NCBI GenBank assembly: GCA_900012615.1
Contig: LT009757.1
Location: 2,183,719-2,231,699, forward strand
Reading direction: 5' to 3'
DNA length: 47,981 bases
Source of the DNA: Agrobacterium genomosp. 13 str. CFBP 6927
Lineage (GTDB): Bacteria > Pseudomonadota > Alphaproteobacteria > Rhizobiales > Rhizobiaceae
Positions 1 through 8,657 of this stretch are shown piece after piece. Numbering within the stretch: the first letter of the stretch is position 1; the number at the start of each line of letters is the position of its first letter. The notes beneath the pieces were generated by a model, which was not told the origin of the DNA, searched no databases, and saw only the letters and a list, made by a program, of their open reading frames with translations. Made by a program: the position numbers and the translations under genes.

Positions 1-24
1 CAACGCTAGCGATATGCGGAGAGC

Positions 25-75
25 TTGCCCCCTCATCCCGCTGCCGCGGACTTCTCCCCCTTGGGGAGAAGAAGC
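25..75. repeat. Intergenic palindromic repeat near the 3' end of the LacI gene
   Basis: A 9-bp perfect stem, CTTCTCCCC at 51-59 and GGGGAGAAG at 63-71, with a 3-nt loop, is preceded by a C-rich segment (CCCCTCATCCCGCTGCCG). Segments of this type, a C-rich CTCATCC stretch followed by a CTTCTCCCC hairpin, are common as dispersed intergenic repeats in Rhizobiaceae. It sits just beyond the stop of the leftward LacI-type gene and could help end its transcript, although there is no T run. The assignment as a repeat family is from memory; only one copy is visible here. Confidence 0.5.
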
Positions 76-110
76 AAGCAGCACCCGCTCGTCCCAATAG
101 GGCTAGACGC

Positions 111-1187
111 TCACTGGCTCAGCCGCTTTGTCGTCTCCCGCACGATCAGTTCGAAGCCGACATCCACCCTTGCACCCTCGGGAACAATGGCATCCTTCTC
201 CGCCTCCAGTATCGACAGCAACAACTCGCCCGCCCTGCGGCCGATCATCTGGGCATCGACGCGGATCGTTGAAATCGCCGGGTAACATTGGCGGCCGATA
301 TCGAAATCGCCGAAACCGAGAATCGAGACCTGATCGGGCACATGAATGCCACGGCGATGACATTCCATCAGCGCGCCGACGGCGGAAATATCCGATACCG
401 CGAAGATGGCCTCGACATCTGGGGCCTTGGCCAGCAGCGAGCCGAGGGTCTTTGCCCCGTGGTCATAGGAGACCGGGGCGCTGCCTTCACGGATGATGAG
501 GTCATCGGCAATGCCGGCTTCGCGAAGTGCGGCACCAAAGCCGAGCAGGCGGCTTTCGCCGCGCCAGTCCTTCACATCGCCATCGGCCCTCGATCCGAGC
601 GCGCCGATTCGCTTGAAGCCAAGCGATATCAGATGTTTGGCGGCGGTTCTTCCCACTTCGTAATTGGAAAAACCGACCGCGTGATCGATCGGGTGTTCCG
701 GTACATCCCAGATTTCCACGATGGGAATACCGGCGCGCATCAAAACTTCGCTCGCCATCTTGGTATGCACCGTGCCAGCGACGACGATGGCATCGGGGCG
801 GCGCTCCATCATGGTGCGGATGACGCGTTCTTCCTCCTGCAGATCGTACATGGTGTAACCGATCAGCAATTGATAGTCGGCGGCGCGCAGCGCATTGGCA
901 AGCCCCTGCGCGCTATCGGCGAAGTTGGAGTTGGTGAGCGTCGGCAGGATGGCGGTGATGAAATTGGTGCGGCGGGAGGAAAGCGAACCGGCGATCCGGT
1001 CTGGCACATAGCCCAGCTTCTCGATGGCTTTCATCACCTTCTGACGTGTCTCTTCCGACACAAGGGCAGGATCGGCCAGTACCCGCGAAACGGTCATCTT
1101 GGAGACGCCCGCGAGTTTCGAGACATCGCTCATGGTTGCTTTTTTTGACGTGACTAACGCTGCGGCCAAGGGCGTGCGCTCCACCAA
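111..1187 (-). CDS. LacI-family transcriptional regulator, GntR/IdnR-like
   Basis: This is a LacI-type repressor of about 358 residues. The N-terminal helix-turn-helix carries the motif MSDVSKLAGVSKMTVSRVL, followed by the hinge helix (SLSSRRTNFI) and a periplasmic-binding-protein-like ligand domain (AILPTLTNSNFADSAQGL, then GFSNYEVGR and FAVSDISAVGAL). The whole chain resembles the gluconate regulators GntR and IdnR of enterics more than sugar repressors such as LacI. The first start codon is TTG at 1187, with GTG at 1184; GGGAGA lies 6 nt upstream of the TTG. An ATG at 1133 exists but has no ribosome site. Two LacI-type palindromes at 1664-1679 and 1823-1844 lie in front of the neighbouring small gene and of the importer operon, so these are its likely targets. 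The ligand is unknown; a sugar acid or hydroxy acid is a guess based on the family and the dehydrogenase at 4871. Confidence 0.9.
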   Translation of the reverse strand: MVERTPLAAALVTSKKATMSDVSKLAGVSKMTVSRVLADPALVSEETRQKVMKAIEKLGYVPDRIAGSLSSRRTNFITAILPTLTNSNFADSAQGLANALRAADYQLLIGYTMYDLQEEERVIRTMMERRPDAIVVAGTVHTKMASEVLMRAGIPIVEIWDVPEHPIDHAVGFSNYEVGRTAAKHLISLGFKRIGALGSRADGDVKDWRGESRLLGFGAALREAGIADDLIIREGSAPVSYDHGAKTLGSLLAKAPDVEAIFAVSDISAVGALMECHRRGIHVPDQVSILGFGDFDIGRQCYPAISTIRVDAQMIGRRAGELLLSILEAEKDAIVPEGARVDVGFELIVRETTKRLSQ

Positions 1188-1290
1188 AGCATGTCTCCCT
1201 AAATTCGAACCGGTTCAGGACAAGACATACACGAAGATATCAAGGGAAAGCACGCCGTATGATTGCAGATCGATGCGGCGTGCACCGGAT

Positions 1291-1611
1291 TTATGCGACG
1301 CGGCTATAGACCAGATGGTAAAAACGCCCGTCGCACATGCTCATCATCTCATCCGTCAGCACCCGACCTTCCAGCCTGACCGGCGAAACCAGCGCTTCCT
1401 CCACTGCTTCCATCGACGGATAGTCGATTTCCTGCACCATGATGATTGAGGCTGCGTCCGGATCGGTGCGCTCGGTACGCATCACCCGCACCGCCTGCGC
1501 ATTCGGCATGCGTTTCCAGACCGGCAGCAATTTCTCCTCGACGATGCGGAAAAACTCCTCCTCCCGGCCGGGGTGAATCCTGCCTTCGAAAATTGCCGAG
1601 CGTGTGTACAT
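1291..1611 (-). CDS. Small dimeric alpha/beta-barrel-like protein, function unknown
   Basis: This is a 106-residue protein. I chose the ATG at 1611 because GGAGGAAAC lies directly before it; a longer reading frame runs upstream to 1962 but has no ribosome site there and crosses the promoter region. The sequence (MYTRSAIFEGRIHPGREEEF, then PVWKRMPNAQAVRVMR, then GRFYHLVYSR) has the length and alternating strand-helix pattern of EthD/antibiotic-monooxygenase-like ferredoxin-fold proteins. It lacks a signal peptide. It lies between the LacI-type gene, on the same strand, and the divergent importer operon. A LacI-type half-palindrome at 1664-1679 sits about 55 nt upstream of its start, so it is probably part of the same regulon. 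No enzymatic role can be assigned. Confidence 0.75.
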   Translation of the reverse strand: MYTRSAIFEGRIHPGREEEFFRIVEEKLLPVWKRMPNAQAVRVMRTERTDPDAASIIMVQEIDYPSMEAVEEALVSPVRLEGRVLTDEMMSMCDGRFYHLVYSRVA

Positions 1612-1663
1612 GTTTCCTCCCGAATGATTGCCGACCGAAACAGTTCTGTAGATCGGACTTGCA

Positions 1664-1679
1664 ATGATACCGATAACAT
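1664..1679. promoter_or_regulatory. Candidate LacI-family operator 1
   Basis: The 16-mer ATGATACCGATAACAT is a near-palindrome around a central CG, with ATG.TA and TA.CAT arms. This is the typical layout of LacI-family operators and is very close to the site type used by enteric GntR/IdnR. It lies 53 nt upstream of the start of the 106-residue gene. The match to the regulator is inferred from position and from the regulator's similarity to GntR. Confidence 0.6.
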
Positions 1680-1822
1680 GCATTATTGATCCTGCCAAGA
1701 ACGTGAAACGGTGTCGAACAGAGGAAAATCGATAACCAGCCAAAAACATTGAATTTAATAGGAAATTCATCCGGTTTTGTGCTTTCGCGGTTTCTTGGGA
1801 GGAGTTTTTAGTCAATCGCGTT

Positions 1823-1844
1823 AAAATGTTATCGAGAACATTTT
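1823..1844. promoter_or_regulatory. Candidate LacI-family operator 2, before the importer operon
   Basis: AAAATGTT at 1823-1830 and AACATTTT at 1837-1844 are perfect inverted arms. The six bases between them are ATCGAG, so the site is palindromic about a central CG with a single mismatched pair over 22 bp. The position, about 60 nt upstream of the binding-protein start at 1905, fits an operator that overlaps or follows the promoter. Confidence 0.65.
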
Positions 1845-1904
1845 CCGGTTTGCGCAAGGCCGCTGTTCCATTTGGACAGCCACTATAAGGTTGGAGGAGA
1901 AACC

Positions 1905-2708
1905 ATGAGCATTTCAAGATTTCTGAAGAACATGACCGTTGCCGTCGGTGTTGCAGCAGCAACGCTCGCCGCCACCACGTCCGCCCATGCCGTCTCGCTC
2001 AGCGAGATCACGGCGCGCGGCAAGGTCAAGATCGGTGTTCTGACCGGTGCGCCGCCGATGGGCATGGTGGATGAGAAGGGCAATCCTTCCGGTTACGACG
2101 TCGATGTCGCCAATCTCATCGGCTCTTATCTGTCGCTGCCGGTGGAGCTGGTACCGCTGACACCGCCCGCCCGCATTCCCGCACTTCAGACCGGCAAGGT
2201 CGATTTCCTTGTTGCGACGCTCGCGCCGACCGGTGAACGCGCCAAGACCGTGATGTTCACGCAGCCTTACAGCGCCTTCAACATGGACATCATCTCCGGC
2301 AAGGACCAGAAGTTCGAAAATCTCGACAGCCTCAAGGGCAAGCGCGTTTCGGTCAATCGCGGTTCCTCGCAGGAAACCGCGCTGCGCAAGGCCAATGTTG
2401 AAGGTCTCGAAATCGTCGTTTACGAAGACGATTCCACCAGCGCCCAGGCTTTGCTCGCCGGTCAGGTGGATGCCGTGGCACTGCCGTCCACGGTTGGCGA
2501 GGCGATCATCAAGCAGCGTCCGGAAGCCGGTCTGCAGGTTGGTTTCACCTTTTTCCAGCAGGGCAACTCCATGGCGACCAAGCTCGAGGACTTCGAGCTG
2601 CGCCAGTGGCTGAACACCTCCATCTACCTCATGAAGATGTCCGGCGATCTCGACCGCATCTCGGTCAAGTGGACCGGCCGTCCGCTGCCGCAATTGCCAA
2701 GCTTCTGA
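1905..2708 (+). CDS. ABC importer substrate-binding protein, polar amino acid type (family 3)
   Basis: This is a 267-residue periplasmic binding protein. The start is the ATG at 1905, behind TTGGAGGAGAAACC; the in-frame ATG at 1872 has no such site. A signal peptide is clear (positively charged start, hydrophobic run, then cleavage near TTSAHA-VSLSE at about residue 30). The mature part shows the SBP_bac_3 pattern: GKVKIGVLTGAPPMGMVDEKG, GYDVDVA, then KVDFLVATLAPTGERAKTVMF and the KGKRVSVNRGSSQE segment. It is followed by two permeases and an ATPase of the same transporter class. The substrate cannot be read from the sequence; family members bind amino acids, opines or related small acids. 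The gene is the first of an operon that starts behind the LacI-type palindrome. Confidence 0.92.
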   Translation: MSISRFLKNMTVAVGVAAATLAATTSAHAVSLSEITARGKVKIGVLTGAPPMGMVDEKGNPSGYDVDVANLIGSYLSLPVELVPLTPPARIPALQTGKVDFLVATLAPTGERAKTVMFTQPYSAFNMDIISGKDQKFENLDSLKGKRVSVNRGSSQETALRKANVEGLEIVVYEDDSTSAQALLAGQVDAVALPSTVGEAIIKQRPEAGLQVGFTFFQQGNSMATKLEDFELRQWLNTSIYLMKMSGDLDRISVKWTGRPLPQLPSF

Positions 2709-2774
2709 TTGAGCCTTTCAACGCGCCCGCCGGGAAGACTTTCGGCGGGCCGGGAAATGTCAACGGAGTGACGC

Positions 2775-3479
2775 ATGTCCTATACATTCCAATTCGGCGC
2801 ACTCGCCCAGTATCAGAACGAGATTCTGAACGGCATATGGCTGACGATCAAGCTGTCTGTCCTGTCCATCGTGCTCGGCTGCGCTTTCGGCATTCTTTTG
2901 GCCTCGCTGCGGTCCATCAATGGCGGCATCGTCCGCATCATCGTGGACGGTTATGTGGAAGTCATCCGCAATACGCCGTTTCTCGTGCAGCTTTTCATCG
3001 TCTATTTCGGCCTGCCGGGCCTCGGCTTCAGGGTAGGGGCGGATACGGCGGCGCTGATCGGCATGACGATCAACCTCGCGGCCTATTCAACGGAAATCAT
3101 CCGTGCCGGCATCGAGGCGGTGCACAAGTCGCAGATCGAGGCGGGGGAGGCGCTCGGCTTTACCAAGTATCAGATCTATCGCCACGTCATCATCGTGCCT
3201 GCCATCGCCAAGGTCTATCCCTCGCTGTGCAGCCAGTTCGTGCTGATGATGCTGGCATCGAGCATATGTTCGGCCATTTCCACCCATGAGCTTGCGGCGG
3301 CCGCAGCCTTCGTGGAATCGCAGACCTATCGCTCCTTCGAGGTCTATATCGTCGTCACGCTCATCTATCTTGCGCTGGCGCTCAGCCTGCGGCTCATCCT
3401 TGCCCTTGTCGGCATGTGGCTGTTCGGCCGCCGCGTTGCCCGCAAGACGATGACCGCCATGCCGGAGGTGCAGTCATGA
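2775..3479 (+). CDS. Amino acid-type ABC importer permease 1 (HisM/GlnP family)
   Basis: This is a 234-residue inner-membrane permease with about five hydrophobic segments. The coupling-loop motif appears as EAGEALGFTKYQIYRHVIIVPA, the EAA loop that contacts the ATPase. The family signature near the N-terminus, ILNGIWLTIKLSVLSIVLG, is typical of HisMQ/GlnP-type proteins. The start ATG at 2775 has GGAGTGACGC before it. The stop overlaps the start of the second permease (ATGA at 3476-3479), which indicates translational coupling. It forms a heterodimer channel with the next gene. Confidence 0.92.
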   Translation: MSYTFQFGALAQYQNEILNGIWLTIKLSVLSIVLGCAFGILLASLRSINGGIVRIIVDGYVEVIRNTPFLVQLFIVYFGLPGLGFRVGADTAALIGMTINLAAYSTEIIRAGIEAVHKSQIEAGEALGFTKYQIYRHVIIVPAIAKVYPSLCSQFVLMMLASSICSAISTHELAAAAAFVESQTYRSFEVYIVVTLIYLALALSLRLILALVGMWLFGRRVARKTMTAMPEVQS

Positions 3480-4135
3480 CTCTTCGAACTTTCGGCTGGA
3501 ACGAGTTCGGCTTCCTGCTGACCGCCCTGCAATGGACCGTGCTTCTGACGATCATTGCCCTTATCGGCGGCGGCATCGTCGGCTTCTTCGTGGCGCTGGC
3601 CCGCACCTCGAATTTCAAGGCGCTGCGCATTGCCGCCGGCACCTATATCCAGGTGATCCAGGGCATTCCGGTGCTGATGATCCTGTTCCTGTCCTATTAC
3701 GGCCTCAGCCTTGCCGGGCTGGAACTGCCGCCGCTCTTTGCGGCCGGCGCCTCGATGACGATTTATACATCGGGTTATCTCGCGGAAATCTGGCGCGGCT
3801 GCATCCAGGCGGTGCCGAAGCAGCAATGGGAAGCGTCGGAATCGCTGGCGCTGACCCGCGCCCAGCAATATCGCTACGTCATCCTGCCGCAGGCGATCCG
3901 CATTTCACTACCGCCGACCGTCGGTTTCGCCGTTCAGGTCGTCAAGAATACGTCCATCGCATCGATCATCGGTTTCGTCGAACTGGCGAGAGCGGGACAG
4001 CTCATCAACAATGCCACGTTCCAGCCGTTCCGCGTCTTCGTCGCCGTGGCCGTGCTTTATTTCATCGTCTGCTACCCGTTGTCCCAGCTGTCGCGTTGGC
4101 TGGAAAGGAGGCTTCATGCCGGAAGTAATCGTTGA
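3476..4135 (+). CDS. Amino acid-type ABC importer permease 2
   Basis: This is a 219-residue permease, the partner of the preceding gene. I set the start at the ATG of the ATGA overlap at 3476; the frame is open further upstream but that part runs inside the first permease. It has the hydrophobic segments of the family and an EAA loop reading WEASESLALTRAQQYRYVIL. The segment GIPVLMILFLSYYGLSLAG corresponds to the conserved second membrane region of GlnP-type permeases. Its 3' end overlaps the ATPase gene by 20 nt, so the four transporter genes are tightly linked. Confidence 0.92.
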   Translation: MTLRTFGWNEFGFLLTALQWTVLLTIIALIGGGIVGFFVALARTSNFKALRIAAGTYIQVIQGIPVLMILFLSYYGLSLAGLELPPLFAAGASMTIYTSGYLAEIWRGCIQAVPKQQWEASESLALTRAQQYRYVILPQAIRISLPPTVGFAVQVVKNTSIASIIGFVELARAGQLINNATFQPFRVFVAVAVLYFIVCYPLSQLSRWLERRLHAGSNR

Positions 4136-4847
4136 AAACGTTCACAAGAGCTTTGGCGCTCTGGAAGTCCTCAAAGGCGTGTCGCTGACGGTTGGCCGTG
4201 GTGAAGTCTTCGCCCTCATCGGCCGCTCGGGTTCGGGCAAGAGCACGCTGCTGCGCTGCATGAACGGGCTGGAGAAGATCAATTCGGGCCGTATCGAAAT
4301 CGCCGGTCATGCGATTGGCGAAGATGCCAAGGCGCTGCGCAAGCTGCGCACCGATGTCGGCATCGTGTTCCAGAGCTACAACCTTTTCCCGCATCTGACG
4401 GTCGGCGAAAACATCATGCTCGCGCCGCGCATCGTCAAGGATGTGGCGAAATCGGAAACCAAGGATATTGCCCGCGAAGTTCTGCAACTCGTCGGCCTGT
4501 CGGAGAAATTCGATTCCTATCCGGACCAGCTTTCCGGCGGCCAGCAGCAGCGCGTGGCGATTGCCCGCTCGCTCGCCATGCGGCCGAAGGTGATGCTGTT
4601 CGACGAGGTGACCTCGGCGCTCGACCCTGAATTGACTGAGGAAGTGCTGACCGTGATGGAAAACCTCGCCAAAGACGGCATGACCATGATCCTCGTGACC
4701 CATGAAATGGCCTTTGCGCGCCGCGTGGCGACCGAAACCATCTTCATGCACAGGGGCAAGATCTGGGAGCAGGGCCGTTCGTCCGAACTCTTCGCCAATC
4801 CGCAAACGCCGGAACTCCGGCAATTCGTCAAGGCCGATGTGAAGTAG
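4116..4847 (+). CDS. Amino acid-type ABC importer ATPase (GlnQ/HisP family)
   Basis: This is a 243-residue nucleotide-binding subunit. The start is the ATG at 4116, behind AAAGGAGG; an upstream in-frame ATG at 4011 lies inside the permease. Walker A is GRSGSGKSTLLRCMNGLE, the signature is LSGGQQQRV, Walker B is VMLFDEVTSALDPE and the switch histidine is in LVTHEM. The RCMNGLE segment after Walker A is characteristic of the polar amino acid subfamily. It energises import through the two preceding permeases. Confidence 0.94.
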   Translation: MPEVIVENVHKSFGALEVLKGVSLTVGRGEVFALIGRSGSGKSTLLRCMNGLEKINSGRIEIAGHAIGEDAKALRKLRTDVGIVFQSYNLFPHLTVGENIMLAPRIVKDVAKSETKDIAREVLQLVGLSEKFDSYPDQLSGGQQQRVAIARSLAMRPKVMLFDEVTSALDPELTEEVLTVMENLAKDGMTMILVTHEMAFARRVATETIFMHRGKIWEQGRSSELFANPQTPELRQFVKADVK

Positions 4848-4870
4848 TTCACCGGCGCAAAGGAAACTTC

Positions 4871-5806
4871 ATGACCACTGAAATCGTGCAATTGTGCCCG
4901 CTCATCCCGGCACTGGAAGGCGAACTCGCCGAGCGCTTCACCGTGCATCGCCTGTTCGAGGCTGCTGACAAGGCGGCGTTCCTTGCTGATAAGGGTGCTT
5001 CAATCCGCGGCGTCGTCACCGGCGGCCATATCGGCCTGCCGGCGGATATCGGCGCCGCACTCCCCAATCTTGAAATTGTCGCCATCAACGGCGTCGGTTT
5101 CGACAAGGTGGATCTGACTGATGCCAAGCGACGCGGTTTTCGCGTCTCCAACACGCCTGACGTGCTGACGGCCGATGTTGCCGATCTGGCGCTCGGCCTC
5201 GTTCTGGCGCAGGCGCGCAAGCTGCCGCAGGCGGATCAGCATGTGCGCACGGGCCAATGGCTGAAGGGCGATATGGGGCTTTCCACCCGCGTCGCCGGCC
5301 GCCGTTACGGCATATTCGGCCTCGGCCGCATCGGCCAGGCAATCGCAAAGCGGCTCGAGGGTTTTGATGCGCGCATTTCCTACACCGCCAGAAACCGCCG
5401 CGATGTTGCCTATGATTATTATGACAGCATCGAGGCGCTGGCCGCCAATTGCGATGTGCTGATCATCGCCGCCGCCGCGACCGCCGAAACACGCCATATC
5501 GTCAATGCGGATGTGCTGAAGGCGCTCGGTCCCCAGGGTGTGCTCGTTAACGTGGCGCGTGGTTCGCTGGTGGATGAGAAGGCGCTGGTTGAGGCGCTTT
5601 CGAACGGCACGATCGGCGGCGCGGCGCTCGATGTCTTCGAAGACGAGCCGCGTGTGCCGGAAGCACTTTTCGCTTTTGATAATGTCACGCTCGCGCCGCA
5701 TGTCGGCAGCGGCACGCACCAGACGCGGCGCGCCATGGCTGATCTCGTTCTTGCCAATCTTGACGCGCATTTCGCCGGCAAGGACCTGCCGACGCCGGTG
5801 GTGTGA
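4871..5806 (+). CDS. D-isomer-specific 2-hydroxyacid dehydrogenase (glyoxylate/hydroxypyruvate reductase-like)
   Basis: This is a 311-residue cytoplasmic NAD(P)-dependent oxidoreductase. The Rossmann motif is GIFGLGRIGQAIAKRL, the catalytic arginine lies in VNVARGSLVDE, the glutamate in DVFEDEPRVP and the histidine in LAPHVGSGTHQTRRAM. The length and the ARGSLVDE motif suit the GhrB/hydroxypyruvate reductase branch. The start at 4871 follows AAAGGAAACTTC. It is the last gene of the importer operon, 23 nt after the ATPase, so it probably acts on a 2-hydroxy or 2-keto acid formed from the imported compound. The substrate is not known. Confidence 0.88.
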   Translation: MTTEIVQLCPLIPALEGELAERFTVHRLFEAADKAAFLADKGASIRGVVTGGHIGLPADIGAALPNLEIVAINGVGFDKVDLTDAKRRGFRVSNTPDVLTADVADLALGLVLAQARKLPQADQHVRTGQWLKGDMGLSTRVAGRRYGIFGLGRIGQAIAKRLEGFDARISYTARNRRDVAYDYYDSIEALAANCDVLIIAAAATAETRHIVNADVLKALGPQGVLVNVARGSLVDEKALVEALSNGTIGGAALDVFEDEPRVPEALFAFDNVTLAPHVGSGTHQTRRAMADLVLANLDAHFAGKDLPTPVV

Positions 5807-5998
5807 CGGCAGGGAATTCATGCCTCTGGTCTGACGGCGCGGCTCATGTCGCGCCGTTTTTCTTCCGGCGGTCGTCGGCTTGCGAGCGGGGCCGCAAAAG
5901 GCTGACCGTATTCCTCGTAATCTCCTCCCACCGTTCATATTTATATAATATGTATAATCCTACTATTCTGCTTCCTTATAAAGCGATGAGGCGGAGAG

Positions 5999-8212
5999 GT
6001 GCGTTCCAAAGGCCCGAAGACACCCGTGCAGAACCGGATGTCGCGAAAGAAGCGCGACGCGAGCCCTTCCGCTCCTTCTGAAACCGCCAGAATCGCCAAT
6101 CCCTCCGACCGGCACACGCTTTTGGAAGCCATGATCGATCACGTGCCGGATTTCATCTATGCCAAGGATCTGGAGGGGCGTTTCCTTTTTGCCAACCGTG
6201 CGATCGTTACCGAGAATGGCTTCGACACCGTCGAAGAGCTGATCGGGCTGACCGATTCCGATATTCATGGCGATGCGGCGCGGCTTGCCGGCATTCCCGA
6301 TACCGAGGCGCGGGTGATGCGCACTGGAGAGCCCGATCTCGGTTATGAGGAACGCGCCATGCGCGGCGATATCGACCGCTGGCTGATGATGTCGCGCGTG
6401 CCCTTAAAGGACAAGGCTGGCAAGATCATCGGCGTGGTTGGCGCTTCCCGCGATATAACCCAGAAAAAGGCCTCGGAAAGACTGCTTCAGGCGCAGGCGC
6501 GTATTCTCGAAATGATCGTTGCTGCGGCACGGATCGAGGATTTTCTTGAGGAATTCGTCAAGGCGATCGAAAATCTCGCCACCGGGCTGGCATGCGCGGT
6601 GCGGGTATTCGATGCGGCGGCGGGTGAGCCCTCCGTCTATGCCTCACCGGCGCTCGCGCCTCATGAAGACCTGACGGCACATATTTCCACCGTCGACGAT
6701 CCCGGTGATCTCGACTGTCCGGCGGATCATATTGCTTTCAGTTTCGATATTCCCGCCAGCGAAGGCATGGCCCACGGTTTTGTGTGGTGCATGCTGGCCG
6801 CCCGCAAGCCGGATGCGGCCCTCGTGGAATTTATCGGTGCCGCTGCGCGCATGGCGGGTCTCGCAATCGACCGCAAGCGGGCGGCGGAACATATCGCCTT
6901 TCTGGCCGATCACGACATGCTGACCCGGCTGCCCAACCGGCGCTTTCTGGATACGAGACTGCCGGAAATATTGGCCGCGGCCGCAAAGGCAAACCGAAGG
7001 GTTGGCATCGGCTTTCTCGATCTCGATAATTTCAAGCAGATCAACGACACGCTCGGCCACAGTATTGGCGATGCTCTCTTGTCCAGAACCGCCGAGCGTA
7101 TCGCGCGCAGCCTCAAGCGTAACGATCTTGTGCTGCGGGTGGGCGGCGATGAATTCGTCATCATTCTGGAAAAGCAGAAGGACGATTTCGAAAGCCGGCT
7201 ACAGCGCATCCGGGCGACGGTGTCGCAACCGCTGCGCATCGGCAATTACGATATCAAGGTCACATGCAGCATCGGCATGGCGTTCTTCCCGGAGCATGGG
7301 GAAACCACGGCGGAAATCGTCGCGGCAGCTGATCTTGCCATGTATGAGGCCAAACATAATGGTCGCGATGGCATCGCCACCTTCACGCCGCGCATGGCGG
7401 ATGATCTGCGCAAAAAATTCACCCGCATAGAGGAATTGCGCAAGGCGGTGGAGAGGGATGAGTTCGTCCTGCATTTCCAGCCGCAGGTCCATCTTCAAAC
7501 CGGCCGCATCAGCGGTGTGGAGGCGCTGGTGCGCTGGCAGCATCCATCAGAAGGTTTGCTGGGACCTGCGGAATTCATCGGTCTTGCCGAAGAAACCGGC
7601 CTCATCGTGGAGTTGGGGGAAACCATTCTGAGAAAGGCCTGCCGGCAGGCGCAGGCATGGGCGGCTGCGGGCCTCTCGCCCGTGAAGATGGCGGTCAATA
7701 TTTCGCCCAGGCAGTTCCAGAGCGGGCTTGTCGAGCAGATCAGATCGGCGCTGACGGAAACCGGCCTTGCACCATCCCTCCTGGAAATTGAAATCACCGA
7801 GACGCTCATCATTCAGGATGTGGAAACATCCGTCAGGATCATGCGCGCCATCAAGCAGATGGGTGTCAGCCTCGCGCTGGATGATTTCGGCATCGGTTAT
7901 TCCTGCCTCGGCATGCTCAAGACCTTCCCCTTGTCCTGCATGAAGATTGACCGCTCGTTCCTCACCCACCTGCCGGAAAAAACCAAGGACAGCGCCATCG
8001 TCTCCATCATGATCCAGCTTGCCGGGTCTCTCGATATCGATGTCATTGCCGAAGGTGTGGAAACGGCTGAACAGGCAGCATTTCTGCGCACCGCCGGCTG
8101 TCCCTATGGGCAGGGTTATTATTTCAGTCGGCCGGTGCAGGCGGACGTGATCGGTGACATGCTGGGAAACATGACGAGGTTTCTCACCGGATTGTCCAGC
8201 GACCCGATATAG
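5999..8212 (+). CDS. PAS-GGDEF-EAL cyclic di-GMP signalling protein
   Basis: This is a 737-residue protein with no membrane segment. A PAS domain spans about residues 40-155 (HVPDFIYAKDLEGRFLFANR, ending GVVGASRDITQKK). Residues 160-310 look like a divergent GAF domain. The diguanylate cyclase domain has an intact GGDEF at 382-386; the inhibitory-site position reads KRND, not RxxD. The phosphodiesterase domain has EAL at 508-510 and the further catalytic motifs EITETLI, DDFGIGYS, MKIDRSFL and AEGVET, so it looks active. The frame begins with GTG at 5999, close behind GGCGGAGAG; an ATG at 6038 is an alternative without a ribosome site. The upstream gap is AT-rich. Both activities look possible; which dominates cannot be told from sequence. 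Confidence 0.93.
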   Translation: MRSKGPKTPVQNRMSRKKRDASPSAPSETARIANPSDRHTLLEAMIDHVPDFIYAKDLEGRFLFANRAIVTENGFDTVEELIGLTDSDIHGDAARLAGIPDTEARVMRTGEPDLGYEERAMRGDIDRWLMMSRVPLKDKAGKIIGVVGASRDITQKKASERLLQAQARILEMIVAAARIEDFLEEFVKAIENLATGLACAVRVFDAAAGEPSVYASPALAPHEDLTAHISTVDDPGDLDCPADHIAFSFDIPASEGMAHGFVWCMLAARKPDAALVEFIGAAARMAGLAIDRKRAAEHIAFLADHDMLTRLPNRRFLDTRLPEILAAAAKANRRVGIGFLDLDNFKQINDTLGHSIGDALLSRTAERIARSLKRNDLVLRVGGDEFVIILEKQKDDFESRLQRIRATVSQPLRIGNYDIKVTCSIGMAFFPEHGETTAEIVAAADLAMYEAKHNGRDGIATFTPRMADDLRKKFTRIEELRKAVERDEFVLHFQPQVHLQTGRISGVEALVRWQHPSEGLLGPAEFIGLAEETGLIVELGETILRKACRQAQAWAAAGLSPVKMAVNISPRQFQSGLVEQIRSALTETGLAPSLLEIEITETLIIQDVETSVRIMRAIKQMGVSLALDDFGIGYSCLGMLKTFPLSCMKIDRSFLTHLPEKTKDSAIVSIMIQLAGSLDIDVIAEGVETAEQAAFLRTAGCPYGQGYYFSRPVQADVIGDMLGNMTRFLTGLSSDPI

Positions 8213-8657
8213 ACTCTGCAAGGCGATCTTTGTCCTGACAGTGTTGAACTGATCCGGTGATGCTCATGCTGGTATCTGCCGCCTTGCGCCGTCTCCATTA
8301 CGGCAAACTCCAACCGTCTGCGCACGGTTCTTTGCGAAGGCGATGTGCTTTCAGTCTTCCATTTTATATTGTCGTATTGTCATAAATTTTTTATATAATT
8401 CCACATTGTATAAGTAATAAATAATGTTATTTAGAATTAAATCAGAAAAACATTATAGTTTAAAATACTTATTTGTTGTAATTTTACTACGTAATTGGAT
8501 TGCTTACTTTTATTGTATTTGGATTTTGCCGATTTGAATTGCGAGTCTTCGGTTGTTTCTGTCATTTGCTGAATCAGCGCAGGGAAGCGGGCGGCAGGGA
8601 AAGACCAGCCCTCAAATTTGCGCATTCGTTGAAAAATTTTTGACTGGAGATTAAAAA
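8213..8657. promoter_or_regulatory. AT-rich gap upstream of the porin, likely promoter and 5' leader
   Basis: No convincing gene lies in this 445-nt stretch. Positions 8360-8540 are strikingly AT-rich compared with the surroundings, with runs such as AAATTTTTTATATAATT near 8391. A strong outer-membrane protein gene follows, so an UP-element-rich promoter and a long leader are likely. I could not pick one pair of -35/-10 boxes with confidence. A leftward frame at 8437-8625 is low in complexity and I do not call it. Confidence 0.45.

Noticed and set aside
8437..8625. 62-codon leftward frame in the gap before the porin
   Set aside because: Lysine/serine/asparagine-rich translation in AT-rich DNA, with no ribosome site. 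It is more likely promoter DNA.
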